From the NCBI GenBank assembly GCA_014607495.2, contig CP053154.1, forward strand, positions 1,984,001-2,048,000: 64,000 nucleotides of DNA. The letters are read 5' to 3'. Below are positions 12,620 to 23,874 of the stretch, piece by piece (the stretch's first letter is position 1; every line of letters starts with the position of its first letter). The DNA is from Carposina sasakii. Lineage: Eukaryota; Arthropoda; Insecta; Lepidoptera; Carposinidae. The notes under the pieces were generated by a model. It made no database searches. It was given only the letters and a program-made list of their open reading frames with translations, and was not told the DNA's origin. The position numbers were made by a program, and so were the translations under genes.

Positions 12620-12830
12620 TCAGGCTGAACGTTGATCCGTCAGTCATTCATATTTCAAGCATAATTTATTCACTATGGGTGCACCCACCACCGGACCCTA
12701 CACCCTCCACTGACCCTCGGATCCTGATAACTCATAACTGCGAAAACAGGCACTTGCACTAACTACAATCGCCACGAGAAAGTGAATGTTTGAACTTCCG
12801 AATTGTAACGCCTAATACAATTTCATTTAT
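12620..12830 (-). repeat. Dispersed repeat B copy
   Basis: CACTGACCCTCGGATCC, CACTAACTACAATCGCCACG and GAACTTCCGAATTGTAACGC match, inverted, the copy at 36365-36495 and most of 44095-44222. Unknown class; non-coding. Confidence 0.6.
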
Positions 12831-13334
12831 AAAACAGCATAATTTATGTATAGATTGAGCATTGGAATTTTATTAATATCATTTTCTTTATCCTAAAACT
12901 ATAATTTCAATAAAATCTATTTCAGAATTCGCTTGCCCCAGTCGGAAACTTTCTTAAATCAAAATAAAATAGCAATGCACCTGTAAATAAGGAACATTTT
13001 CCCAGGTCAAATTGGACTCAGTACCGAAATATTTCAAATGTTTCCTACTGAAATGCCAAGTAGTGAAATTTAGCAATAAACTACTCGGACCAGGAGCCAT
13101 TCATGGAATTTCAGGTAATATAATTTACCTCCCCCTTCCCCCTTCACCTGAATGTTTCTACGAGGTCTCCATTTGGTGTATCTCGTGCAAGGTTAGAAAT
13201 CATGGCATCTAATAATTTATTGCCAAAGTTCATTATTGACCTAATTGTAATTTAAAAGAAAACTTGGATACCCTTTCAAATAATTGCTCTGTACATGAAA
13301 AATTTTTACGATGTATTTCAACAAAAACAGACAT
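12831..13334. other. No gene or repeat recognised
   Basis: AT-rich. Short frames without recognisable motifs. Confidence 0.45.
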
Positions 13335-13610
13335 AGTCTCGAAATGTAGCAGACTGAAGTGGCAGTGGGCAGGCCACATCTGTCGTAGAACCGATGGACG
13401 TTGGAAGTAAACGGGGTCTCGAATGGAGATCGCGCCTTCGGCAAGCGTAGCGTTGGGCGTCCTCCGGCCAGATGGACCGATGACTTAAAGAGGATGGCTG
13501 GTAGTGACTGGATGGCAAAAACGGGAGATCGAGCCATGTGGCGTACACTGGGGAAGGCCTACGTCAAGCAGTGGACTGCAATAGGCTGACGATGACGACG
13601 ACGACGATTT
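13335..13610 (+). pseudogene. LINE 3' fragment, type L1 (RTE-like reverse transcriptase C-terminus), broken
   Basis: Translates to LKWQWAGHICRRTDGRWK, then a stop. After a frame shift it continues KRSVGRPPARWTDDLKRMAG to AYVKQWTAIG and stop. This is the usual end of an insect endonuclease-reverse transcriptase polyprotein. A GACGATGACGACGACGACGA tail follows, typical of RTE-like elements that end in short repeats. The stop at about 13409 and the frame change show it is dead. Related copies are at 35915-36160, 37487-37622 and 56488-56744. Confidence 0.75.
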
Positions 13611-13675
13611 GAACAAAGACTATTATCCCGAAGAGGTTTTTCAGAAGGGTGCCAATAATACACCAAACTGGGTTG

Positions 13676-14005
13676 CCAAAATGGGTTACCAGATCTGCAG
13701 GATTGCCACGTTTTGCATAGCGGGATCAGAGTAAAAGATCAGTCAACTCTCGTCGAAAGAACGCCCCTAAATTATTTCTCGTCTCTTCTTCAGCTTATTG
13801 CAGTCCACTGCTGGACATAGGCCTCCCCCAGGGCACGCCACCAGGCTACTGCCACAGGGGGGTTTTGCCCATCGTCACCATGCTGGGCAGGCGGGTTGAT
13901 GACTACAGTGTGATTTTCAGACTATGTTGTCAGCACGGGAGGCGCTGCTGTCCGCCATTCTTTAGTCGACTCTTACGATATGCACGGAAGTAGATGCAGC
14001 AGAAT
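13676..14005 (+). mobile_element. Dispersed repeat A split by an inverted L2 LINE tail
   Basis: Repeat A runs 13676-13786 (GCAGGATTGCCACG, GCATAGCGGGATCAGA) and resumes at 13958-14005 (TAGTCGACTCTTACGATATG, CACGGAAGTAGATGCAGC). Between them is a minus-strand LINE tail (13787-13957) with ATTGCAGTCCACTGCTGGAC and GGCTACTGCCACAGG. It is a nested insertion: the LINE tail is the younger piece. Confidence 0.65.
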
Positions 14006-15129
14006 TGGTCGACCATCTGCTCCTAAAATTGGGCGACCATCTGACCCTAGAAGTCTGGGCCTAATACGACTGCCCCTTCTATTGGTTGAACAGTAGGTAT
14101 TATATTGAAATCCCGAATTAGTACAGGATTTTTTATTTTAATCTACTCGTACATAGTAGGGCTGACATGTTCATGCACACACCTACTATTAAAATCAAAA
14201 CAGGCGCGCCCCTCGTAAGAAGGCGCGCAGCTAATAAAGTAATAAATGTACCCCGAGCTCCCACAGGACGCGTTTGTATGAAGAGTTGCAACACTCTGGT
14301 GGCTGGAACTTACTTTACACCGAGATAGGTCGACGCTGTAAGAGGACCGCAGTAGTTTTCAATACGAACGCCATCGCGTTTACTTTTTAACCGACATAAA
14401 ATAGGAGGTTATCAATTCATTGCTATATTTTTTTCTTGTGTGTTAATTTAAAACTCCGTAATTTATTAACCGATTTAATTTTTTTTATTGTTGAACATGG
14501 TATGGATCTGATGATGAGACTCTGGAGAAATCGAAGGCAATTCTCAAATTTATGTAGACACGTGTCGGTTGCTTTTACTGAACGTCTTCCTCCCAGCAAA
14601 TTTAGTGCGAATGTAAGTTTGTTTGTTCCTCCTTTACGCTTTATTTACTTAATCAATATTTTAGAAATTTGGCGAACCTACATATACTCGTACGGAGAAA
14701 GACTTAGGCTTTATAGTTCATTCGGACTAAATCGCGAGAGTCTACAATTAATTACATTGTGAAATATTTCTTAGAAAATAAGTATAGAGTCAGAACATGG
14801 CAAGATTTATTTTACGAGTATAATAGAGAATGGTTTGGTTAACTATTCCAACTATTTTAACGGTTCCAATTACTAAGGGCCGATTTATCCAATAGTCAGA
14901 TAGCATCCCCAACAAAGTAAATGCTGTCTCTATATTTAAAGATATGTAGTATCAAATTTCCTTATAAGATAGGCTATCTGACCAAGTGAGTTAAGTGTTA
15001 CTATGATTATCTGATATCTAATCCAATCTAAGATTCTTTTGTTAATATGTTAGTTAGTTTTGACTGTGTCGCTGGGAGCTTTCTTCTTCCAAGCAATGCA
15101 CTTCACTGAAATAGTGTAACAGTAATAGT
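14006..15129. other. No gene or repeat recognised
   Basis: Includes a 108-codon plus-strand frame (14436-14762) with no recognisable domain and no coding support; treated as chance. Confidence 0.45.
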
Positions 15130-15480
15130 AGAATCATGCGGTTTGTTAGACCTAATGTTGGTTTTGCCATAAAGGAGAACTGTCTAGCAGCTCTCCTGGA
15201 TTTCGTCTTTAGGCGACCTTAACTCCTATTAGCTCCACGTTGGTGGCTATTAAGCCCCGAATCGCCAACTTATGCCTGACAGACCGTAATAAATCGCACC
15301 TTGGGGTGGTGACCGTTGCCAAAGCAAAAGCTTTGCGATTTCATTTTTCAGGTTGTTTAAATTCACCTCCTTTTTTGTTTGGTAGCAGTTTCATTTTGGG
15401 GTGCGACCATAGAAAGTAACATATAAAAAGACCATCGACAAACAAGTTGTTAATGCTTTCATGTCGAATAAATGATTTTG
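15130..15480 (+). repeat. Dispersed repeat D, longest copy
   Basis: Runs from CCTAATGTTGGTTTTGCC through GGCGACCTTAACTCC and GAAAGTAACATATAAAAAGA to GCTTTCATGTCGAATAAATG. Other copies at 2160-2400, 8428-8570, 29106-29345 and 48640-48720 carry parts of it in the same order. Class unknown. Confidence 0.6.
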
Positions 15481-15798
15481 AATTTTTGAAATGAAAATAT
15501 CGGACTTTAAAACCGTAATGTATTCCCAATTGAAGTGGATTATTTAATTCTTTCCAGGTGCCAATTCAAATCCCCTATCAAAGTTGTCTAGTGTCTTTAT
15601 TTTAATACAGTCTCTACATTTCATATTCACAATAATCCTTTTGATACAGACTTGAAACGGACTACAACCGGTAATCTCCTTGCACGTTTTCAAATCTGTC
15701 CACACTGTCGTATTCATTAAGCAGAGTACTTAGTGGTTGAAATTATTATTATAATAAAATCTTTACATAACTGATCACTAATCCTATCTTACTTCCTA

Positions 15799-16024
15799 CT
15801 AATATTATCAACGCGAAAGTTTGTAAGTATGGATGGATGGATGTTTGTTACTCTTTCACGTAAAAACGGCTGGAGCGATTTCAATAAAAAAAATTGATAT
15901 GGCAAGTTAGCTGACACCCTGGATTAACACATAGACTACTTTTTATACCGGGAAAATATTTTTATCCCGGATAATTTAGCTTTTTCTGTAGTCCACGCGG
16001 ACGAAGTCGCGGGCGTCCACTAGT
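15799..16024 (+). mobile_element. Helitron-like / Lep1-type element, full copy
   Basis: Starts CCTACTAATATTATCAACGC and ends CGGGCGTCCACTAGT. The middle holds CTCTTTCACGTAAAAACGGC and CCGGGAAAATATTTTTATCC. The same block order occurs inverted at 46373-46598 and shortened at 44938-45108. Non-coding, so it depends on enzymes made elsewhere. Confidence 0.65.
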
Positions 16025-16684
16025 ATTCAATATTGCTGAAACACTCTGTATAACTTTTGTATTTTTCTGTGTATATTTAAGAATGAATTAAATAATATTA
16101 TCAACATTTTCATATCATAAAATTGAAGAAAAAAAATGGCTGTTATATTTTCAGTGCATTTACTCTTATGGATCTATAAATCTTAATCAGTATCCTAATA
16201 AAGCTATTTATAAAATAATATTTGACGCCGTATTTATCATAATCTTCCGAATCATTTGTCTGAGTAAAGCGTGTTAGATCTTTCTAAAATATCAAATTGC
16301 TCGCAAGCTCAACCCTAACGATCTTGTGTACCACCCCACACGATTTTTCATCCGCGTCGCGGCACCTCTCATACATTTTAAATAAAAATTACCACGGCGA
16401 CTGAAGAAGACACCAACCAACTTCCGTTCACCGTACCTTTCATATTTAGTTGTCTAAATTGTTCATATTTTGATAAGTATCAAACTTAATACGAATTTAC
16501 GGTTTTTAGTTTTAACCGAGGTAACAATGATTTACTCTACTTATAAAGGATTCTCATCCACGACAAAAAAAAAGGTTCTCACTGTTGACTCTGCTCCAGG
16601 AGGGCATTGAAGCAAAATGCCAACGTATTAAATCTATGTTTTTTATCAGCTATGAATGTTCATTTATTTATTTATTTATTTGTA
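16025..16684. other. No gene recognised; ends in an ATTT microsatellite
   Basis: ATTTATTTATTTATTTATTT near 16660-16685 borders the next SINE. Nothing else recognised. Confidence 0.5.
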
Positions 16685-16850
16685 TGTATGTAATTTAGAA
16701 AAGAGATGGTAAAATTCGTCATCCAAGTAATTGACCCGGTAGCTCAGTGGTTAGAGCACTAGCACGGTATGCAGAGGTCGTGGGTTCGATTCCCACTCGA
16801 GTGAAGAATTTTTTCCATTTCTTTATTAATAATTTTATAATATTTATTTA
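16685..16850 (+). mobile_element. SINE-2 (tRNA-like), best copy
   Basis: GACCCGGTAGCTCAGTGGTT (A box) and GTGGGTTCGATTCCCACTC (B box) form a good tRNA-like 5' part. A leader (AGAAAAGAGATGGTAAAATT) lies upstream and is shared with 42103-42240 and 55376-55548. The tail is GAAGAATTTTTTCCATTTC. The leader shared outside the tRNA part shows the mobile unit is larger than the tRNA-like module. Confidence 0.75.
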
Positions 16851-17509
16851 TTGTTAAAATTATATGTATAGAATAGCCAGTATTCATGAAAGGTATGATC
16901 CTAAGTGCCAGGTACTCGAGCATTACAATGGCGACGCGGTGCCGATACGATTTCATTGCGTCATCTTACCTGACCAGTGTGTGTAAATGTTTATTTAAAA
17001 AAAAAACGTCCAATACCACCGTGTAGACAACCCGCAATGGCCGCTGCTGCAAGAAATGCCAATTTAAACTTGTAACGAGGTTCCCCGCGAGTGGTTGCGA
17101 AACGAAATTAAAAAGTACCGAGTCTCAGTAGCTCCGGTGACTGGGTGGCATGTAATAGGCCTAACTTCTATGCTCACTTTGTTAAAACTCGCTCACGGCA
17201 GTTTCAACGGGTGATCGTGATGCAAAAATTCTAGTGTGGTTACTAACCGAGTTTGTAGAGTTCGTCTGTATGATGTCCTTTACTTGGGATCTTTTCTACG
17301 TGTGTAGATGGTTGGTTAAGTTGAAGTTTACAGCGTTATCACGTACCATGGTTACAGTTATCTAAGCTTAAAATTAGTATGGCTATGACAGGTTTTTAAA
17401 TGCAAAAACATATGCTATTTCGTAAATATTCACAATAAAAACGTTATGTTATGTACATTTCCTACCGCGCTAAATTGATAACGTTTAAAGCAAAACAAAG
17501 ACGTTAAAG
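16851..17509. other. No gene or repeat recognised
   Basis: Mixed composition around 17030-17160 but no recognisable frame. Confidence 0.45.
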
Positions 17510-17729
17510 GCTCGAGCACATCGGATGCCTATGCGTGCACGTAAGCGTAGACGTACACGTACCTCTCAGTTTAATGTATGGAACTGTCACCGCTTGACGT
17601 CTATGCTTACGTCTACGCATACGCATCCGGTGTGTCCTGTCTCATACAGTTCCATACTTTACAACTCAGCGGTACGTGCACGTCTACGCTTACGTGCACG
17701 CACACGCATCCGGTGTGCTCGAGCCTTAA
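17510..17729. mobile_element. Palindromic MITE with GGCTCGAGCACA ends, TTAA flanks
   Basis: Ends are GGCTCGAGCACA and GTGTGCTCGAGCC, each next to TTAA (with one extra A on the left), as expected for a piggyBac-type TTAA target. The interior has four blocks of TACGCATACGCATCCGG and GTACGTGTACGTCTACG-type sequence in alternating orientation. A second near-full copy is at 50252-50475 and a partial one at 34770-34905. The strings are alternating purine-pyrimidine for long runs. No plausible gene; the overlapping frames here are rich in Arg/Thr only because of the repeat. Confidence 0.8.
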
Positions 17730-17984
17730 AATGTCTGAAATTCTGTCAAATGGTCACAAAGCTAAACCAAAAACGTTTAGTTGGAACATAATTCATTATC
17801 ATTTAGCGCGTACTGTATGTTTCAAACCACTGATGTGTTAATTTTAAGCCTAAAGTATTTCTTAGTCTTCTTATGAAAGTTGTCTCAAGTCGTCTTGTTA
17901 CGTCACCAAAAAACTTGTAGGATGGCACGTAAAGACTACTGAATAAGTATGAAACTTATAATGAACTGTATCAAGATAGAGTAG

Positions 17985-18215
17985 CCAGGACTGCAATATC
18001 ACGAAGGAGATCTAACAGCTACCAGGATAGGCCAGATGTAAATGATCAGGGACTGATCTCAGTAGCTAACTCATCGCCTGAGAGAACGAGATTGAGTTTC
18101 CTTCAACTGTAACGATATGCGCGGAAGGAGATGCCGCTGATATAATGTAGTGAAGCTGCGCATCAGCATAGGACAAAATATTTGCTTGTTCTCCGAGGGA
18201 GTTCCCAAGTACTGC
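17985..18215 (+). repeat. Dispersed repeat A, near full copy
   Basis: AGCCAGGACTGCAATATCAC, ATCAGGGACTGATCTCAGTA, CTCATCGCCTGAGAGAACG and GGAAGGAGATGCCGCTGATA occur in the family order. Other copies: 21505-21605, 27513-27663, 30936-31115, 41330-41480, 47655-47850, 48400-48605, 55303-55785. Non-coding; could be a SINE or LINE untranslated region. Confidence 0.65.
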
Positions 18216-18900
18216 ACTATTTGTGATTAGTTATAGTAAGTAGTTAGGTATATAGTTATAAGTTAATATTTTTTATATTGTGTACATATACATTTTGATT
18301 TTCGGGCTTCGCAGTGGCTTGGTGTTCCTACACTGTAACCTTGTAAACTTTTTGATCTCAAATAAAGAAATAAACATTACATTATACCAATTTAATTAAG
18401 CTTAATTTCCATATTGCTTTCTCTATCAATATTCACGTCTATGAAAACTACCAGATGCCAGCTTAAAAACAACTTGCAGACGCTACAGGGTGTTCCAAAC
18501 AATCCAGATGTTAAGACTGACTCGTACGTGACCAAAATAAAGATGGCCGAGCCCCAATAGTTGCAGATAAAGCTGTTATTGAATATTAAAACCAAACCAA
18601 ATTGAATATTATGTACCGGTATCGGTTCGAATTGAATTTGTTGGGCCTGTTAAGGTTCGGGTTTTGTGGGTTTATTTCGGTAAGTTTACTGTAAGGTTAA
18701 AAAGATTTCGTATTTAGTTCCTTTCTTGCTTTGTTACAGTATTTTACTGACTTTATACATATAAAACACGGAGATTTACAGATCCATTGAATAAATTTTA
18801 GGAAAAAGCCGGAATTAGCTTTCTATTACTATCTAGCGATAGAAAATCTGAATTATCGCAACGCATTCTGATTACAAATATACATAAGGCAAATACATAT
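18216..18900. other. No gene or repeat recognised
   Basis: AT-rich DNA without recognised motifs. Confidence 0.45.
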
Positions 18901-18904
18901 AGTC

Positions 18905-19190
18905 ACGCCCATCATCCCCCCAAGAGTTTGGGCAAAAGTATTCAAATTACATACCCACTTTTCATCAGATAGCCTATTAAGTCCCATGTGGTAAGAGGTG
19001 AGCCTACCGCTGGTTTTCCGCCAGGACCGGTAACGAATCTAACAGGAAATGTATCCGTGCCATTACGAGTATAAATACGAGGTATTATAAGCTATTTATC
19101 GTCAGAGCCTTGTCCGTTAAATATAAGGGTGCACCACGAGCACATGAGGTTGACTTCGGGTCCTGAGGTATTAGTTGCACCTTACTATAA
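18905..19190 (+). repeat. Dispersed repeat C copy
   Basis: CAGTCACGCCCATCATCCCC, ACCGGTAACGAATCTAACAG, GTCAGAGCCTTGTCCGTTAA and GGGTGCACCACGAGCAC occur in the same order as in 28795-29035. Class unknown. Confidence 0.6.
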
Positions 19191-20034
19191 TGTACTGACG
19201 AGTGTATTATAAATATACCTGTACACCTTATTTTAATATTAAATAAAATCAGCTATGAGTATAAAGGTTGCGGCGGCAAAAGCGGATACTAAAAATTTTA
19301 CCAAACTTGTGTTAACAAGGTCCATTTAAATTTCTATAGTATCCCCAATCCCGAGGACTAACGTAACGAGACTACGTAAAAACACACAGAAATTCTTGTA
19401 CTCCGGAATAAGTTATGCCATTATTATTTCATACTCGTCACGGAGCTTACATTGTAAAAGACAACAATATATCAGGAAAGAATCATTCTGTATGTGAGTC
19501 CGAGGGCCATGTTTCAGAACGCAAGATGGCCGCGAGTACGTGACGTGAATTCGTGTCGACTCCAGCCTTAACGGTTTTAGATCGCCCTGTATTCTACGAG
19601 TGTGCATTGAAAAATAACTCTCTCTTATTGTTGCTATAAAAATTTACATTTAACTCGGTATTGATTTGTAGTTGAAACTATTGTAGTTTTTATCTGACTG
19701 TGCCAGAAGGAGAGTTATGTTTATTTATTTATTTCATACTGTTTTACATTTTTATATTATTCTATTCTGAACATCGACAAACCAAGAGCAGTTTGACCCG
19801 ATGTTATAGAGTGTAGGTATGTATGTTCGTTTGTATGTATGTATATTTCTTTAGCATGGTCTAATACCTTAACGGCTTGTCGCATTTCAGCTTGAGAGGT
19901 ATCGTTAGATTCATCTCAGAGTCGTAAGACTGTGGGAGTAAAAAATTTTACATAGTCGAGTTGATTCGATAATATTTCCTTATCAAGGGTTCTTAGTGTG
20001 GATCTAGGTTAATGTATTGCAAAGTTTGTTAGTG
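19191..20034. other. No gene recognised; small GTATGTAT-type repeat near 19818-19850
   Basis: Simple-sequence run only. Confidence 0.45.
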
Positions 20035-20035
20035 T

Positions 20036-20105
20036 GAGTGGCCGGTGGTGGGCGACCCCTCAATGGAAATTTGAATGAACTTCCGAATAGTGACGCCTGA
20101 TACAT
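20036..20105 (+). repeat. Dispersed repeat B fragment with rearranged order
   Basis: GGTGGTGGGCGACCCCTCAA is joined directly to GAACTTCCGAATAGTGACGC, whereas in 44095-44222 these two blocks lie at opposite ends and the second is inverted. Confidence 0.45.
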
Positions 20106-21504
20106 TAAATATTTAACGAAGTGTGAGTGAGTATACATAATGATTATTTTATATATTCTTGATCCTAATTCAACTGTGTGAACTATAAAGGGAATATAAT
20201 GACATTTTTAGATAGAAATCGCTTTACGTTTGGCTTACTCGTGATGGTTTGCACATTCACTGTTATTAACAAAACTTCCTTTGAAAATGCGTAGGTAAGT
20301 AATAGATGGTATAGGTATACCTATATACATTTGAGGTGGTATTTCTACTCGAGCTGAATAAATTAGCTTAAATAAACCACCAATTAATTCGCCACACAAC
20401 TAAATTTACTACAACTTGTACGCAGCAATGTTTATGGGTAATACGTGAATTTTGCCACATTTTCATGTGGCCGTAATGTCACAGCAAATCGTCGCAAATT
20501 TTCAAGCTGTACACCCGTCGTGGGTGAAGTTCCTACAAGTGATTTTCTTATACTTGTACGGAAAGGTGTACAATAAGTGGGTATAGAGTCGATGATGGGT
20601 GTACATTCCTCAGTTTATGGCATTTCGTCATGCGAGGGGAACACAGGTGTACTTACATTGAAGCAATCTAGATTGAGAAGGTGTATGAGTGTACATGGTA
20701 ATTATAATTCATTTTAGGCTTATCAAAATGCTGACGGGAAAGATATTAGCGCGCTTAATATAACGTGGGAGCCGGCTTTGTGTGGGGTTACAAAACAAAC
20801 GGATTAATTTCCCTATTTTTAGATATCTTAAGGTTTAAACACACCTGCATTTTTTTTCTAGTAATATGTAGAAGGAAAAAAAATTAGCTGTATATCTATT
20901 AATGATTTATAATAATACATAAAACAGGAGGTAATTTACTATGGGACTAAGTCATTTTGTGTTTGGAAATATGTTATGTCAATGTTTATATTTGTTTTAT
21001 TATTTACTTTCCGTGTAAGCGAGAAAGATACGCCATATTGCAAAATTGAATTGAATGAATTTATTATTTACTTGTCGGTTACGTACGCTTGGATATATTT
21101 TTATATTCTACTGATTTTTACAAAAAATAACGCGCGTTAACAAATAACCGTTATTATTAATTGTGTGTCTCGTTGCTTTATTGCTTTTTTATAGAGCACG
21201 ATATATAAGTTCCTTTGGCAAGTAGTAGGTTAACATTTTTTTTACAGTTTTCTGGAATATACAATTTGACGTTAGTAGGTAAGCGAGGCCGCTATCGCGT
21301 AGGAAAAATACTTGTGCATAATTAGAACAAATTACTTCCTCTGATATTCCGCGAACCAAACATTTTGCGGGCAGCGATAATGAAGGAAATACAAAAAGAG
21401 GTGGCCTAATTACGTCGTCGCCGCCGCCGTAGCAAAAGGGCGGAAGGAAGGAAGGACGGTAGACGTGATTGAAGATATCATCTGGTTCATACTGTATACC
21501 CGCC
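20106..21504. other. No gene or repeat recognised
   Basis: AT-rich; a short CGTCGTCGCCGCCGCCGTAG patch near 21411-21430 and a GGAAGGAAGGAAGGACGG purine run after it. Confidence 0.45.
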
Positions 21505-21605
21505 TATACTAAACGTGGCTGTGGGATTTCTTTTATGATCCTGCAGTTCTAGCTACCCCATTACGGGAACGCAGCTGTGTGTATGCTGTATGTGTACTCG
21601 TACAT
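21505..21605 (-). repeat. Dispersed repeat A fragment
   Basis: TTTATGATCCTGCAGTTCTA then GCTACCCCATTACGGGAACG is the inverted 5' part of repeat A. Confidence 0.5.
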
Positions 21606-21898
21606 TGACTATCGCATTTCTTCATTGTTCTTCCTTTATGACAGGGGCTAACTGGTATAGTTAAAGCTTTTTATTTTAATATCTTACCCGTCTGTGAAAG
21701 AGTGTACGGTTTTTAATGAAATCTACATAAGTCCGAGGCTACAAAGCCGGCGAAGACGCATTCTGCATTTCAACTGTTGCCGCAGGCGAGAAAGAATAAA
21801 TAAATAAAAATAAAAAGCATGGCATGTTCCATTTTCTTGTGTGTTAAAACGCCCTCTACTTTAAAAAGAATGTTTGATTACCTAAGTTCGTTCATATA

Positions 21899-22261
21899 CA
21901 GGGTGTTTTTTTTTTGTGGCCACCTTTAACGAAGGGTACGTACTCTATACATGAAATAAAGTAAGTTTATGCCAAAAAAAATCTGGGAAAAAAAAATATT
22001 TTTTTTGAAAAAAAAAATTTTCCTTGTGCCTTGCGAAATTTATAGTGTCTAGTGTTTATTAGTTTTTTTATAGACTTAAATTTTATTTTTCGTGAAAAAA
22101 TCCTTACGCGCGTATATGTGCAATGCAGAAAAACGCACTATTTACTCAACTTTTAATAGGAACACAGAACTTCCCAAGGTATGCTTCCATGGAGAAAAAT
22201 GATCGTGATGATGAGGAGATTCCGTAGTTTTCGGGAACGTTGACGACCAAAAATCACCCTG
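21899..22261 (+). mobile_element. MITE-E copy with TA on both sides
   Basis: TA|CAGGGTG at the left and CACCCTG|TA at the right. Interior matches 10955-11339 with several small indels and longer A and T runs. Confidence 0.8.
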
Positions 22262-22311
22262 TATGTACATTCGCTAAAATGAAACAGCTGCAAATCAATA
22301 CGATCTAAATC

Positions 22312-22452
22312 CTTACTAAAGATAACTCTGTCTGTCTGTCTCGCTTTCACGCCTTTACTATATTTAGTACACAGGTAGTCTTGAGCCTGAGAAAGGACAT
22401 AGGTTACTTTTTATCCGAGAAAAATATTTTTACACTGGATAATTTCGACATT
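22312..22452 (+). mobile_element. Helitron-like fragment cut by SINE-1
   Basis: TCCTTACTAAAGATAACTC and GGTTACTTTTTATCCGAGAA then ACTGGATAATTTCGACATT match the Helitron-like interior. It stops exactly where SINE-1 begins. Confidence 0.5.
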
Positions 22453-22665
22453 GACGGCCGACTGGTCTAGTAGGTAGTGACCCTGCTTGCGACGCCATAG
22501 GTCCTGGGTTCGAATCCTGGTAGGTGCAAACATTGATATGATGAATATCGATGTTTGTTTCCGAGTCATGGATGTTTCTATACTTATATATGTATTTATA
22601 TACCGTTGCTTAGTACCCACGACACAAGACCTTAGGGATCTCGTGAATATTTATTTATTTATATT
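22453..22665 (+). mobile_element. SINE-1 copy
   Basis: GACGGCCGACTGGTCTAG and GGGTTCGAATCC in the tRNA-like part, then the family body with GATGTTTCTATACTTATA and CCTTAGGGATC. Confidence 0.75.
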
Positions 22666-22859
22666 GTCTTTTTTGCAGTTATAGTTAAGGTATATATACA
22701 AACTGAATGTTTTCTGAAATAAATATGAAATAGACCTTCGACACATTATCGAGGCGGTTCAAACTTACAATAAGGCTATCATTGCTCCGTCTGTTGTACT
22801 CCTGTACTGATTAAGCAGTTTTAGCTATCGTCTTTCCTTTGCAAGATACTAGTAAGGGG

Positions 22860-23003
22860 CGTAGTAAGCCGCGTGGTGCCGGTAGAGTTTGCACCACTCT
22901 ATGCCTGCCCGTGGGTATCGTACGAGGCGATTAAGGGTTTCCGGTAGGTGGGCAACAGCGCCTTCCGTGCTGTCAACATAGTCCAAAAATCAGACTGCGG
23001 TCA
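22860..23003 (+). mobile_element. LINE 3' tail fragment, type L2
   Basis: GGGCAACAGCGCCTTCCGTG and AACATAGTCCAAAAATCAGA match the order of 38466-38612 and, inverted, 13787-13957. Coding part lost. Confidence 0.5.
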
Positions 23004-23202
23004 CCGATTTCTTCGATAAACCGTTTAATGTGATTCTTTTTGTTGGGGTTCCGTTGTGGTTTACTGTCGCTTTTTGAAATAAAAGCAGTAAATTTAATCG
23101 GTATATGCAGAAATGCTATTGGTCCTGGCTGAGATTCCAGTGGTAAACCTTTATTTCATTTTAGAATAAGATAGTAGAGGAAATGGTTACTTGCTAAGAT
23201 CC
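23004..23202 (+). repeat. Segmental duplication, copy 1
   Basis: Starts ACCGATTTCTTCGATAAACC and ends GAGGAAATGGTTACTTG. It is almost identical to 23564-23803 but lacks about 45 bp after TTTTTGTTGGG. Both copies are followed by inverted SINE-1 sequence. Confidence 0.85.
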
Positions 23203-23305
23203 CTAAGGTCTTGTGTCGAGGGTGCTAAGCAGCGTGGTCACTATGGGATTCGAACCCACCTATGGCGTCGCAGGCAGGGCCACTACCAACTACACCAACC
23301 CCCAT
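23190..23305 (-). mobile_element. SINE-1 fragment, internally deleted
   Basis: GGGATTCGAACCCACCTATG (inverted B box) with most of the SINE body missing compared with 23875-24128. Confidence 0.6.
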
Positions 23306-23365
23306 GGCAGTAGCCTTGAGGCGTGCCCTGGGAGAGGCCTACGTCCAGCAGTGTACTGAAGAAAA
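23306..23365 (+). mobile_element. LINE L2 3' tail fragment
   Basis: GGCAGTAGCCTTGAGGCGTG, then GGCCTACGTCCAGCAGTGTA: the last part of the L2 tail. Confidence 0.5.
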
Positions 23366-23563
23366 AGTAAGGGGCGTATCGAATAGAACAATTTATACGG
23401 CACTACAGAACTTTAGTCACTCCTAACTCATCAGGAGAAGCTGCAAAACGACAACCGGGGCGAGACGGGACGCAATCAACATCTCATTAGTGGAGTCTTT
23501 AATTCCCGACTTTTACTGACTTCAGGAGTAACAGTCCTGAGCATTCTTTTGGGAAGTCGTTTC

Positions 23564-23803
23564 TCTGTACCGATTTCTTCGATAAACCGTTTAATGTGAT
23601 TCTTTTTGTTGGGAATTTTTTCACCACAACTTTCTTTGTTTCCTCTTCTGTCTTTCAGTTCCGTTGTGGTTTACTGTCGCTTTTGGAAATAAAAGCAGTA
23701 AATTTAATCGGTATATGCAGAAATGTTATTGGTCCTGGCTGAGATTCTAGTGGTAAACCTTTATTTCATTTTAGAATAAGATAGTAGAGGAAATGGTTAC
23801 TTG
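23564..23803 (+). repeat. Segmental duplication, copy 2
   Basis: Matches 23004-23202 almost base for base, with about 45 extra bases including TTTCCTCTTCTGTCTTTCAG, a pyrimidine-rich run ending in AG. Confidence 0.85.
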
Positions 23804-23874
23804 AAATATACTAATCATTATAATTATTATAAATAAATAAATAATAAAATATAAATATTCACACACTTCACAAC

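Noticed and set aside
14436..14762. 108-codon plus-strand frame
   Set aside because: No recognisable domain, splice context or repeated family; plausible chance frame.
17525..17841. Overlapping 87-88 codon frames
   Set aside because: They are produced by the CG-rich palindromic MITE; the Arg/Thr-rich translation reflects the repeat.
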